64,000 nucleotides of DNA, from assembly GCA_947561395.2 (NCBI GenBank), contig OX387190.1, positions 20,764,858 to 20,828,857 on the forward strand, in the 5' to 3' direction. Position 1 is the stretch's first letter. Each line of letters opens with the position of its first letter. Origin of the DNA: Buxus sempervirens (lineage: Eukaryota; Streptophyta; Magnoliopsida; Buxales; Buxaceae). The notes under the pieces were generated by a model. The model was not told the origin of the DNA and ran no database searches. It saw nothing but the letters and a program-made list of their open reading frames with translations. The position numbers were made by a program, and so were the translations under genes. Shown piece by piece: positions 12,006-21,925 of the stretch.

Positions 12006-12113
12006 GCTCCCGTAAATGTATTGCGGGCAAGTGATGTCCGTGTATGCATTATGGGCACTGCGTGCCCGTATACACAATTCGGGCGCGGTCAGCCCGTAGG
12101 TACAATATGGGCA
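12006..12113. repeat. A2 LTR dyad cassette (four units)
   Basis: Four units follow each other with arms CCCGTA/GCGGGC, GTCCGTG/ATGGGC, GCCCGTA/TCGGGC and GCCCGTA/ATGGGC. The arms are the same type as in the B2 LTR although the rest of the LTR is a different family. The cassette lies about 200 bp upstream of the TATA box in the sense direction. Confidence 0.75.
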
Positions 12114-13036
12114 AGGCTTAAATTATTGAATTTCATGCATTTTTTGCCTGTTTTAAATCCCAATTACATGTTTTCATTATTTTCTCATTTTGTAGTGCAA
12201 TTTGGGATGTCTACAGTATGCCAGTGTACTTTGATGGACTCCACCATATTGAGCCCTGACTGTATTTGTTATCATGTCCTGTAGCTGTTGGACTGATAAA
12301 GAAATTACAATATTTGACTGAGCAAGTTGGTTAATGACTTTGTTTGAAACAACCCTTTGAGATTCATTAATAACTGGAGTAACCTGAGGTGTGTAACCAG
12401 GAGGATGGCTTGGACCCTGGCTTGATTCTCTGGTGTTATGCATCTCCAAATTGTTCATGAGAGAAGCGATTTGGAGGTCCTTCTCCTCTACTATCTCTGT
12501 GAGTTTTGCAATGGCTTGAGCCATTTTTGCTTACTATTCTTCTATCACAGAGACACCAGTCATCATGACAGGCATTCCTACCAAAAATGAAGAAGTTGAA
12601 AATTCATGATCTCTCGAGAGAGATTTGTCTCTTAGGGTGCCAGGTGACGATCCAGACTGTGAACCCCGTACTTGAATTCGCATCTGCCACCATGTCTAAT
12701 GATTTGCCCCCAGACTTGGAGTCCTCTAAAGGAATAGGCAACTTTCTTGTAGTGGTGGCTTCATTTCTCTTTGCCCCCAAGTAGGCCAAAGAAATGACAG
12801 GTTTTGTAGAAGCTAAGGCTTTGGTTGCCTTAGTTGGAACCATTTTAGAGGTGGCCGGCAACTCAGTAGCATTCTTAGACTTGCTTTGCGTCGTAGGACC
12901 ACTCACATTATTTCCTCCTATAGACGAGGACGAGTTTGTTGCATCCTTGGCACTACGAACATTCTAAATCTTCCTTGAAACCATAACGAACTTTTTGATC
13001 TTTGTGATGTAGGAGAAGGAGATGAGAGGCAAAGAG

Positions 13037-13054
13037 GTCCCACCGGGCGTGCCA
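13037..13054 (-). promoter_or_regulatory. element C primer binding site
   Basis: The minus strand reads TGGCACGCCCGGTGGGAC five bases downstream of the 5' LTR end (GTTAACA at 13060). It starts with TGG, which would pair with the CCA end of a tRNA. I do not assign the tRNA. It differs from the site used by families A and B. Confidence 0.7.
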
Positions 13055-15133
13055 AAATTTGTTAACATAAATTTTCATGTCTAACTGTGAGACATGGAAA
13101 ATCACTTAGATGATTCCCTTCATCATCACACGGGCTCAACAAAATGGGAGAGTCACCACCATTCATTTTTAGGTGTGAATGGACACCAAAAATCATCAAA
13201 ATAAACAAAAAGGCAAAACTAGAGTAAAAATAACTCTACTTGAAAATAAAATCCAGAGATGGGTAAGGGGATTAGATTATGAACAGGGGAAAGTGTTAGG
13301 CACCCCCATTCACCCACACAAGGTGGTTGCCAAATGTTGTTTATGCTCAAAATAAAAGAAAGCTTGCTAATCAAAATTATCAAAAAGGCTTGAAAAAGGA
13401 TCAAACAAATGTATGATCCCTCCACATGAGAAGTCCAATGAATCTAAGACTTTCTTTTATGGAAGTATCACTTCTGAGGCATCACTATTAAATAGAAATC
13501 AAAGCAAAACTTGAACACAAACAAGTTAAGATAAATCCGGGAAATTCAGTAAAAGATGGAGCTATTTGACCATAAATCATTCAAATCAAATTCAAATTGA
13601 ATCAAACCAAATCCATTTGAAAGATTATGATAAATATAAGACTTATGAAAATTTTCAATTAAATCCGGTTAAAATCCTAAGAGTTATATTCATTTAAAAT
13701 CTGATGTTGGAAATCGGTAAAAGTAACAAGTGGGCAACTTTGGAAATTCATTTGGAAACATTGGCTCCATATAAATCCGTGAAATTTGGCATGAATGAAC
13801 TATGTAGGGCCATATTTTAAATGAAACTAGACCCATACAAAAATTCATCCGGATGTGCCTTGGGTGACCTCCCAAAAAGGCCTCGAAGATCACAGATTAA
13901 CCCAAAAATATACTGTTGCGTAGTTCTGACTAAATCGATTACCCACGACACAAATGAAATAAAAAAATTGTGAAACCAACTGGATTTGAAAGTAGACTCA
14001 CAAATAAAAACACAAAAACAAAAATCACTCCAATCGAACTTAAAATGAACACATGGTGCTCACTCAAAGTGACAGGTTCAGCAATCTGGCCTAAACTGAC
14101 CTATCAACTTCGATTGAATGGTGTCAAAAATCCACTTCATAAAAATTAATGAAATTTTATAGGCATGTACTAGACTGCCTCACCTTTCCCATGGCTTTGG
14201 AATCACTCCAAAATTCATCCGGATGATGAAATTATGAGTGTCCGAAGTTAGGGTACAGATGCTATTCAGTTTTGCCATTTTTAAGTAAAATCAATCCAAA
14301 ACAGTGATTGAGTGTGTGGAGTCCGTGCAATCTAAATCAAAATCATTTGAAAAAGTATTAAAAAAGCTCTAGGAGGAAATAGGGCACGAATTTGGCTCAC
14401 CATTATCTTCGATCGAAGAGGATATGCCAAAACCCTAAAATGGAGAAAAAATGCCCAAATCCGAGAGGTTAGACCTAGAGGTCTTCAATACTCGAGATAA
14501 ACTTGTATGAAATCAATAAGAAATATCCTAGAAATGCTTGGGGCTATTTATTTTAGATCTATCACAATAATACGATAGATCCAAAACACAAGCCGATTCC
14601 GACAAAACGAGTGCAATTTGTGCATGTGTACAAATTAACTCTTCAATCACATACATAACAACATATAGCATTCATACCAATCAAATGGGGTTCTAAAAAA
14701 ACCTAGGGTTCCGTTCCATTCTCGTTTCCCTTAGCTCTCTCTCCCCATTTTACGGTTTCGAGATAGTCTTGGGATACTTGGAGTATGAAACGGTTTTCAT
14801 AGAATCAAAAGGCCAATCAAGAGGGTTCTATAACTAAGGATCAATTCCCAGTCTCGTTTCTCTTAGATCCGTCTTCACATTTTACGGCTAGAGGGAGTCT
14901 CGAGGTACTTTGAGTAGGGAAAGGGGTTGCATACACAATCAATAGGCCATTATTCTACAGAAAGGTAGATAAAAGATCTATTTCTAGAATTTAAGAACAT
15001 AAAGGAAAAGGGGTTTTAGGCTTACCTGGGGGTGCTGGAAGCAATGGGTCAGAGGTTTCCCTTCTTCACTTGGAGCTCTTCAATCTCCAACTCTTGGCAA
15101 AAATTCTTGGCCATTTGCTTGAGGAGAGGCCTC

Positions 15134-15148
15134 CTATTTATCGGCAAA
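15134..15148 (-). promoter_or_regulatory. A1 solo LTR core promoter
   Basis: The minus strand reads TTTGCCGATAAATAG, one base different from the shared core promoter. Confidence 0.55.
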
Positions 15149-15314
15149 GGCTAGGGTTAGGGGGAACCCTAATGCTAGACACAAAATAATGTCTAGAATC
15201 CCCCACACTTAACCCTAGGGTTATTTCCGAGATTTCCACTCCTTAAACAAAGGATATGATGGTAAAAAGTGAAAACCTTCAAAAAACCTAATTTTAAGCA
15301 AAAACCTTGTTTTC

Positions 15315-15452
15315 GACAACTCAGGTCGGCTACAAGGGCACATATTTGTATCCGACACATGTCGTCGGATACAATGATACTTGTTTGTATCCGACGACTT
15401 CTGTCAGATATAAATACCCTTGCTTGTATCCGATGACTTGTGTCGGATACAA
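15315..15452. repeat. A1 solo LTR dyad cassette
   Basis: Units have arms TGTATCCGAC/GTCGGATACA, with slightly altered members (TGTCAGATA, TATCCGATGAC). The first unit is degraded (TTCGACAAC...GTCGGCTAC). The same cassette is at 18370-18516 in the related LTR. Confidence 0.8.
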
Positions 15453-15684
15453 GGGAAAATGTTCCAATCCGAAATTTTGCACTGGCTACAAGAAAACAAA
15501 CTATTTTTTAATGTTTTGGCCAATTATTCATTATTTTCTTAGCGCAATTTTGGGGTGTCTACACTAACACAAAAGACAAGAAAAATGTAACAAATAACAA
15601 TTTGTGTTTGAAAAGAAGAAATGGGTTACAATCTTTGTAATTCTCCTCTGATTCTATCTCCTTAATGGGTCTTTGATCCAAGGG

Positions 15685-15800
15685 CTACACGAGCTTGATC
15701 TTGAATCAGACTTCAATATTCAACTTGAGGTCTACGAGAGCTTGATCTCAAATTGGGCTTCCATCTTTGATTCGGGGGCCGTAAAGCTTGGTCTCGAACC
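15685..15800. repeat. about 46-bp tandem repeat in C 5' LTR (3 units)
   Basis: Three diverged copies of the GCTTGATCT...TTCGGGGG unit are present, against five in the other LTR of the same element. Confidence 0.65.
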
Positions 15801-16060
15801 GGACGATCTTCCTTTGTTGTGATTGTGATTTTGTCTTCTCTTTTCTCAAAGTATAAATTTGATAAAGAGGAAATGAGGTAGATTTGGTGTAGACTTGAAT
15901 GAGTTTCTCCAACTCTCTTTGAATTTCTGCAGAATTTCTCCAAGCTTTAGGCAAAACTTCTATAGCTTGAATTTGCCTTCTGATTTCTACAGAGTTTCCC
16001 CAAGCTTTAGGCAAGTCTTCTAGAGCTTGTTCAAATCTCCTTTCTTCTCATTGAGGTCCT

Positions 16061-16075
16061 CTATTTATAGGCAAA
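16061..16075 (-). promoter_or_regulatory. C 5' LTR core promoter
   Basis: The minus strand reads TTTGCCTATAAATAG, identical to the copy at 2535-2549. Confidence 0.65.
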
Positions 16076-16869
16076 GGGTATGAGCACTTGCCTTAATATG
16101 AGGATATTCTTTGATTGAGAATTTCCTTTTGAGAGTGCGTCTCATTTGGTAGCAATTTGAATTTGATTGAGCATACCATACTGAGAGATCTCTTTGATTT
16201 TATTTTTGCATTTATTGGAATATTAAATTATTTCTTAATATTCTATGCCATTTGTGGGGTTGTGAATTTCCTTTTTTGAATCATCACAACTTTGTTACCA
16301 AAAGACTTATTTATTCTGTTTTAGTAACAAATATCACCCATGTCTTGCTTTGTGGGGCCCATTTGAAGTTAATGGGTTGGATTTGTAGGATGCTTGTCTT
16401 GACCCATATTTCATAAACGGGCTAAACCGTCTTTGTTTAACCCGGGCTTATTTGTTTGGTTAAGCTCTGGCCTTGGATTTGATCTCATTTGCAAAAGTCA
16501 ATTATTTGACTTTGTCAACTTTTTAACTTGATGACACAAAAATTTAGTGTCTACAGAAGTATTTTATTCAAACAAGTAAATCACAAGAAACACGCATTAA
16601 TTCATACGATCACACGTCAATGTGTTTTCTTTTTTTTTTCTTTTTTTTGAGTTTCTAATCACAAGTGATCCCATGCTTATCTTATGAGCAAACTTCAATT
16701 GTTTTTGTGAGTTTACATAATTATTAATTTTTTCTTTATTAAAATTATGAATATTAATTTTGTAATGACAAGCTAGTAACTAACTAGGTCCAAGTTACCA
16801 AGTTACAAGGATAGGTATGCTACCGAGTTACTAAGTGTATCTGGGTTTTTAAACACTGATTTCAACAGC

Positions 16870-16936
16870 CGATTTGTTACTATTTGAAACCATGCAGACT
16901 ATAACAATGGCGATTGCAAGCGCTTAATATGCGAAT
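16870..16936 (+). pseudogene. defensin-like exon remnant
   Basis: The stretch CAATGGCGATTGCAAGCGCT and the following bases match the last exon of the defensin-like gene at 39715-39758, and similarity continues about 100 bp downstream (GGTTAAATC/AGTTAAATC, CTCTAGAGCTTT). The frame still encodes GDCKRLICECF and a stop, but the upstream cysteines are lost and a TGA interrupts the frame. No signal-peptide exon is visible upstream, where the C element now ends. This is a decayed paralogue, not a gene. Confidence 0.6.
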
Positions 16937-17289
16937 GCTTCAATTAATATTAAAGACAAAAATAAATACTCATAGTTAAATCTATCTACAATGTTTAATG
17001 AGTTCTACTTCTCTAGAGCTTTAATATCATGTTTATGGTCTCAATCCCTCCATCTTTATATAGGGAGATGATTTTATTGTCACATGTAATGATGATATGG
17101 CTAATTGAGATTTCCCATATGGATAATAATTTTATTACAAAACTCCATACAATAGAAATTTTCTCACTTTATTTTGTCTAGAAGTCTCTTGCCAATGAAG
17201 TTTGCATCCAATCATTGTTGGCTAAGTGATTTGAACATAGATTAAATATACATTCAATTATTCTCTTTGGTGTATCTACATTCAATTAT
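16937..17289. other. flank between defensin-like remnant and LINE
   Basis: AT-rich sequence. Its first 100 bases still align with the 3' flank of the defensin-like gene at 39760-39860. Nothing else recognised. Confidence 0.4.
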
Positions 17290-18265
17290 TCAGGTAAGTA
17301 TTGTCATGGAATCCTTGGAAAATTTTTGACAAGTTGGCTAGACAATTCTTCTGGAAAAAGGGAAACGATACCCAGGCTATCCATTCTATATGCTGGGAAC
17401 AAATTACATTACCATAGAGAAGTGGAGGACTTAACGTCAAAAGATGCCCCAAATGAATCAAACTTTAATCCTTAAATTAGCATGGCAATTGGCAACAGGC
17501 CACAAAGGTATATGGGCAAGCTTAATGAGAAGTGCATATTTTTCTACTAAAATTTTGTTGATGTAGAATTTCGACATAATCATTTGTATGGATGGTCTCA
17601 ATTGAGGCAAATGGGGAATTGGATCCATAAAGGAAGTGCTTGGTCCATTATGTCTGGAAAAGAAGTTGATATACTAAGAGAAATCTGGGTTCAGGGAGCT
17701 TGTGTGCCGCTGTCAGTGCAAAATAATTTAATTCAATTTAACCTTAAGAACGTCAACCAACTTCTTATTCCACACAATTTTGGAACCTGCCTTTGTTGGA
17801 AAAATTCTGGGACACAGAGATTATACAAAAGATAACCAACACTCAGGTATGCCCCTCACTAGGAAAGGATGCGCGTCATTAGAAAGCCACATCATCTGGT
17901 AAGTTCTCAGTTGCTTCTGCTTAGAGGTTAATTTTGGGACCTCAAACTCAGGATAATCATTCTATTTGGTTGAAATGTCAGCATTTAAATTGTCCTGGAA
18001 TGATTAAGCTATTCATTTGGAAATGTCTCAATAATGAATTACCTACAGCTGCCTTCCTTGAGCTTTGACATGTTAGTGTTGATGTAACTTGCTATTTGTG
18101 CGTTGGTAATTCAGAAACTCATATATGGCTACATTGTCCTTTCTCGTGGGCTGTCTGATTCAAGGCTTTTGGAGGAATAGCTTAGGAAAAAGGACCTCAA
18201 AATTCCTTTGTCCAATGGTTTGTACATCTAGCCTCAATGAAGAACCTTCCTATGGAATTTGATTT
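17290..18265 (+). pseudogene. LINE (L1-type) 3' ORF remnant
   Basis: Frames on the plus strand give the typical end of a plant LINE polyprotein. A segment with FFWKKG, WEQI and GGLNVKR (about 17330-17450) is followed by LKLAWQLATGHKGIWA. Near 18000-18150 there is a zinc-binding reverse-transcriptase tail (IWKCLNNELPT, then CYLC and ETHIWLHCPF). Several stops and frame changes break it, and the 5' part is absent. It ends where the A1-type LTR starts at 18269, so that LTR probably inserted into it. Confidence 0.7.
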
Positions 18266-18369
18266 ACTTGTAGACACCCCAAAATTGCGCTGAGAAAATG
18301 ATGAATAAATGGAAAAAATCATTCTTTCCTTTGAAAACAGCACAAAAATTCAGATTTATGCATTTCTTC

Positions 18370-18516
18370 TTGTATCCGACAACTCAGGTCGGATACAAGT
18401 AAATCCTTTTATATCCGACAAAAGTCGTCAGATACAAGCAAATATTAGTGTATCCGACGACATGTGTCGGATACAAAAATAATTGCTTGTATCCGATCTG
18501 AGTTGTTGGATACAAG
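18370..18516. repeat. dyad cassette of truncated A1 LTR (four units)
   Basis: Four units have arms TGTATCCGAC/GTCGGATACA and variants (GTCAGATACA, TATCCGATC/GTTGGATACA) with unrelated centres. CCGAC and GTCGG words face outward from each centre. The cassette lies about 160 bp upstream of the TATA box. Confidence 0.8.
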
Positions 18517-18673
18517 GTTTTTGCTCAAAATTAGGGTTTTCCGAGAGTTTTCACTTTTTACCATCACATCCTTCATTAAAGGAGTGGAAATCTCGAAAAT
18601 AGCCTTAGGGTTAAGGTTGGTGGACTCTAGACATTATTTTGTGTCTACCATCATGCAAACCCTAACCCTAGCC

Positions 18674-18688
18674 TTTGCCTATAAATAG
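18674..18688 (+). promoter_or_regulatory. truncated A1 LTR core promoter
   Basis: Reads TTTGCCTATAAATAG on the plus strand, the exact shared core. Confidence 0.65.
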
Positions 18689-20262
18689 GAGGCTCCTCCT
18701 CAAGCAAATGGCCAAGAAGTTGGAGATTGAAGAGCTCCGAGTGAAGAAGGGAACCGCTGCCACACTGCTTCCAGAACCTAGATAAGCCTAAAACCTTCTT
18801 TACTTTTCTGTCTTACATTCTAGGTTTAGTTCTTTTCTTCTACCTTTCTGTAGAATAGGGCCTATTCTGTGTATATGCAAACCCTTCCTCTACTCAAAGT
18901 ACCTCAAGACTCCCCCTAGCCGTAAAACATGAAGGCGGGATCTAGGGGAAACGAGACTGAGGATTGATCCTTAGTGTTAGAAACTTTTGAAAAGCCTTTT
19001 GAATCTATGAAAAACCGTTTCATACTCAAAGTACCCCAAGATTATCTCGAAGAACCGTAAAACGAAGAGAGAGAACTAAGAGAAACGAGAATGGAACGGA
19101 ACCCTAGGTTGTTTTAGAACCCCATTTGATTGATATGAATGCATGCTATATGTTGTTATATTGTTGAAGAGTGGATTTTTACACATGCACATATTACACT
19201 TGTTTTGTCAGATTTGGCTTGTATTTTGGATCTATTGCTGTCATTGTGGTAGATCTAAAATAAATAGCTCCAAGCAATTCTGGGATGTTCATCATCGATT
19301 TCAATCAAGTTTATTTCAAATCTTGAAGACCTCTAGGTCTAACCTCTCGGTTTTGGGCATTTTTGCTCAACTTTAGGGTTTTTGGTATATTCTTTCCAAT
19401 CGGAGGGAATGGTGAGTCAACCTTGTGCCATATTTCTTCCTAGAGGTTCTTCAACTTTTTTTAAATGAGTTTGATTCATATTGCAAGGATCACACACACC
19501 TTATCACTGTTTTGAGTTGATTTTCTTTTAAAAGGCTGAAACTGGACAACAGCTGTACCCCAACTTCGGACACTCGTAACTTCATCGTCCGGATGAATTT
19601 TGGAGTGATTCCTTCAAGGGTCTGAGCCAAGTACTAGACCCCTCGCGTACCATGGCAAGAAACCAATGGCGCTTGAAGAATCTAGAAACCCGGGGAGATG
19701 GGTTTACCCTGCTTTCCCCGGCAAGCCACGGGAGCGTAGGGCTAATACCATCCCAAAAGTAAGTTTCTCGATTGAAGAAGGGTGGCTGCTAGAGAGATCT
19801 AGGTTTTGGTTAAGAAGAGGATTTACATGGTGCAGACAGCATTCAATTCGGATCATTCATGCAGATTCCCTTGTGCATGTCACCCCATGCAGTTAAAAAA
19901 ATTCATTTACGGTGTAGTGAGGTGCTTGTATGTGCAGTGGAGCCAAGTGCTGTGTCTGCTCGGGTGATTCTCGGATAATGGGCTGATTAAGGGTTCCTTA
20001 ATGTCACTTTTATAGTGAGAATATAGAACAGTATGCAATACAATGTTTGGGTGGATCCCCAGGTAAGTGGAGGGTCACAGGGAACCGCTTAAATTCCACT
20101 TTCCTTAGGCAATTATCTCGTCCTTGTGACAGGATCCCCCAATATCATGTAATTGCATAAGTTCCATAAACCACTAAGGTTGGACAAGAAGTACTTCCTA
20201 AATCTGCTTATATCCACCTAGTTGACTCATTTGATGACCAGGGTCCGACTGGGTTGAGGGGT

Positions 20263-20280
20263 TCCCCAGCAGAGTCGCCA
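20263..20280 (-). promoter_or_regulatory. B2 primer binding site
   Basis: The minus strand reads TGGCGACTCTGCTGGGGA, three bases after the LTR end. The identical 18 bases follow the A3 LTR at 25350-25367, so families A and B prime with the same tRNA (not named here). Confidence 0.75.
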
Positions 20281-21017
20281 AGCTGTGCGCACCTAAACCT
20301 GGGATTCTAGATCGCACACCGGGTGCACTTTTCGTGCGTGCCTCGGGACATTCAGAGTCGCCATTGCCTGAGAGTGCAAGCAGACACGGTTTTGCCCTAA
20401 TCGGGTCTAAGTCTGGTCTGCAGCTTTTCAGAGTTCTAGCTAAGTCCTCGGTTACGGTCCGGGGAAGTCCTAAAGACACCCCGGTCCGCCCCGTCGGTTT
20501 GACGGGTCCCTTGGGTCTCCCTGGTTTTTGAGTCAAGTTCACCCTTCCTAGACCAGCATGCTGCTTATTGAGTCTGGCGGGGCCCTTTGGAGGTGTGGGT
20601 CCCTTTTTATTTGATTTTATCTTCTTATTTATTTAAGTGAAGTGGGTCAGACCCAGGTCCCGTTGGAAGACCCGTGGGTTGCCATGGTTGGGCCTTGGGC
20701 CCAGTAGGGTTATTGGGTAACCCATTTGGTTATTTTATTTATTTACACATTCCATGGGCTTAGTGGGCTTGGATTTGGCCCATTAGCTAAAGGTCAAGGG
20801 GCCTGGGCCTGTTTGTTGAAAACAGGCCTGGTATAAGCCAGTCTAAAGTGGGCCCCACAAATGGGCCTATGGTAATCTTGGTGGGCCCATTTAGGTCCAC
20901 AGTCCATAAATGGGCTTAAAATAGCCCAAGAAGTCTAAAGGATCAGTTCAGGCCGGTTCAGGTCGGGTTAAGTCCAACCGGGCCAAAAAATTAGGTTTTT
21001 TAGGTTACTTTTACATT

Positions 21018-21128
21018 TGCCCGTATTTGCTATACGGTCCACCCTTGCCCGTGTACGAAATCCGGTTAGGCTTGCCCGTGAAGCAAATACGGGCATGCCC
21101 AAACCGCTCTGAGTTTACGGGCGCCACT
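21018..21128. repeat. dyads in transcribed part of B2 LTR
   Basis: Units include GCCCGTA...TACGGTC, GCCCGTG...TCCGGTT, GCCCGTG...TACGGGC and AACCGC...TACGGGC. Mixed units carry one arm of the AACCG type and one of the GCCCGTA type, as if conversion between the two types is incomplete here. Confidence 0.65.
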
Positions 21129-21904
21129 AATTTTGCATTTTGGCCGCCGATTCCGCCTGGGATCCATTCCGTGCTTTCCTTGGAACATCCTGCAACATCT
21201 AGGATGGTTCCAGCTCCTTCAACATATTGCATTTTCTTCTTTTAGCCCAAAGGACCATCTTTTTCTTCTTCTTTTTTTGGTTCTTTAAGCAAGCAAGATC
21301 CTTTCTTGGTCATTCACTATCAATTTTTAGGAATGGGAAAGGGGTAATTTACAGGGAATGTTAGACGTTGAAAAAGGACCTCAATCTTCATTTCGTAGTA
21401 GTGATCAAACGAGGTCAAGTTCCTCTTTTTGAGACATTTTTTGATAACCTTTTGTTATCACCTCCTTTCTTGCGTAGGGATGACTACTTTTGGATGCAAT
21501 TCCTCATTATTCAACACTCAAAACAATGTTAGAAAAATCATAAAAGCAAAAAGGGGAAGTGAGGAAGAGAAAAATACAATCAGAATTCACTTTAATTTAG
21601 AAATAGAACATACTTACAATGTAATTATTTGCTTGATTGGTGTTATGGTCCTCCGAAAATTTGAGCAGCGCTTCCGCGTCCTACGGGATTTCTTGGAATG
21701 GTTTGGGCATAGTTTTGATGGGTTATTTATGCTTGCAGGGTGAAGTGGGAAGGTTTGGCAGCATTTCAGGGGTAAAATTGGTATTTGGTGTTTGGGATTT
21801 GGGGGGTGGCAGGACTCGGGCAGGGATTGGACGTGTAAAACGTCAAGGAGGAAAGGGTGGAAGGCCTTCAGTCATGGCTTCCCCAAATGAAGGGGGTGGC
21901 CTCT

Positions 21905-21919
21905 CTATTTATAGGCAAA
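21905..21919 (-). promoter_or_regulatory. B2 LTR core promoter
   Basis: The minus strand reads TTTGCCTATAAATAG followed by AGAGGCC. Confidence 0.65.
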
Positions 21920-21925
21920 ATTCCC

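Larger units (their letters stand above)
10409..12215 (-). mobile_element. solo LTR A2 inserted in gag of element C
   Basis: The plus strand reads TGTGAGACATGG...GATGTCTACA with target duplication GTATG at 10404-10408 and 12216-12220. The gag frame on both sides rejoins when LTR and one duplication are removed. It belongs to the group A LTRs; by comparison with the A3 copy, whose primer site is at 25350, sense is the minus strand. It contains a TATA box at 11798-11812 and four dyads at 12006-12113. Confidence 0.92.
9344..12984 (-). pseudogene. broken gag of element C, split by solo LTR A2
   Basis: The minus strand encodes a Ty3/gypsy-type Gag in pieces. Its start is near 12984, with a TAG codon seven codons in. 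A Ser/Thr/Lys-rich N-terminal part spans 12906-12604, and a segment starting MAQAIAKL spans 12524 to 12216. The frame then resumes at 10408 after the A2 insertion and carries the capsid-like core (GDAFDWY and WEQIEHEFLNRF motifs). A Cys/His knuckle-like segment (CKYHRVVSHPVDKC) is in the last piece, 9727-9344. Besides the insertion I see an in-frame TAG near 10340 and frame changes near 12600 and 9700. It is not functional. No pol follows. Confidence 0.8.
13086..15563 (-). mobile_element. solo LTR A1 inserted in C 5' LTR
   Basis: The plus strand reads TGTGAGACATGG...GGTGTCTACA, flanked by CTAAC at 13081-13085 and 15564-15568. Removing it restores the C LTR sequence seen at 1885-1900. It is clearly related along its length to the truncated LTR at 18269. 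It contains a slightly altered TATA box (15134-15148) and about four TATCCGAC-type dyads (15315-15452). Confidence 0.92.
1867..16555 (-). mobile_element. element C: gag-only Ty3/gypsy-type LTR retrotransposon
   Basis: The element runs right to left. Its 5' LTR is 13060-16555 (interrupted by solo LTR A1), the primer binding site is at 13037-13054, gag lies at 12984-9344, and the 3' LTR is 1867-3037. A purine-rich tract (AAGTGGGG on the minus strand) sits just before the 3' LTR, as expected of a polypurine tract. After removing nested LTRs the internal part is about 5.8 kb. I see gag but no protease, reverse transcriptase, RNase H or integrase, so it is probably non-autonomous. The outer flanks (ATGAT and GAAGT) do not form a target duplication, so one end may be rearranged. 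Confidence 0.75.
13060..16555 (-). repeat. element C 5' LTR, split by solo LTR A1
   Basis: The LTR consists of 13060-13085 and 15569-16555. Together about 1.0 kb, it is colinear with 1867-3037 and shares the start TGTTAACA, the tandem repeats, the TATA box and the end GTGTCTACA. The difference in length is largely the number of about 46-bp repeats. Confidence 0.8.
18269..19640 (+). mobile_element. truncated A1-type LTR
   Basis: It starts TGTAGACACCCC and follows the reverse complement of solo LTR A1 closely: dyads, TATA box, GTAAAAC-containing R region and the CCGGATGAATTTT stretch at about 19580. Similarity fades after about 19620, where sequence belonging to the family B leader begins. The expected end (CATGTCTCACA) and the matching TTACT duplication are missing. 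Confidence 0.75.

Noticed and set aside
1867-16555. target duplication for element C
   Set aside because: Flanks ATGAT and GAAGT do not match; I do not claim a duplication.
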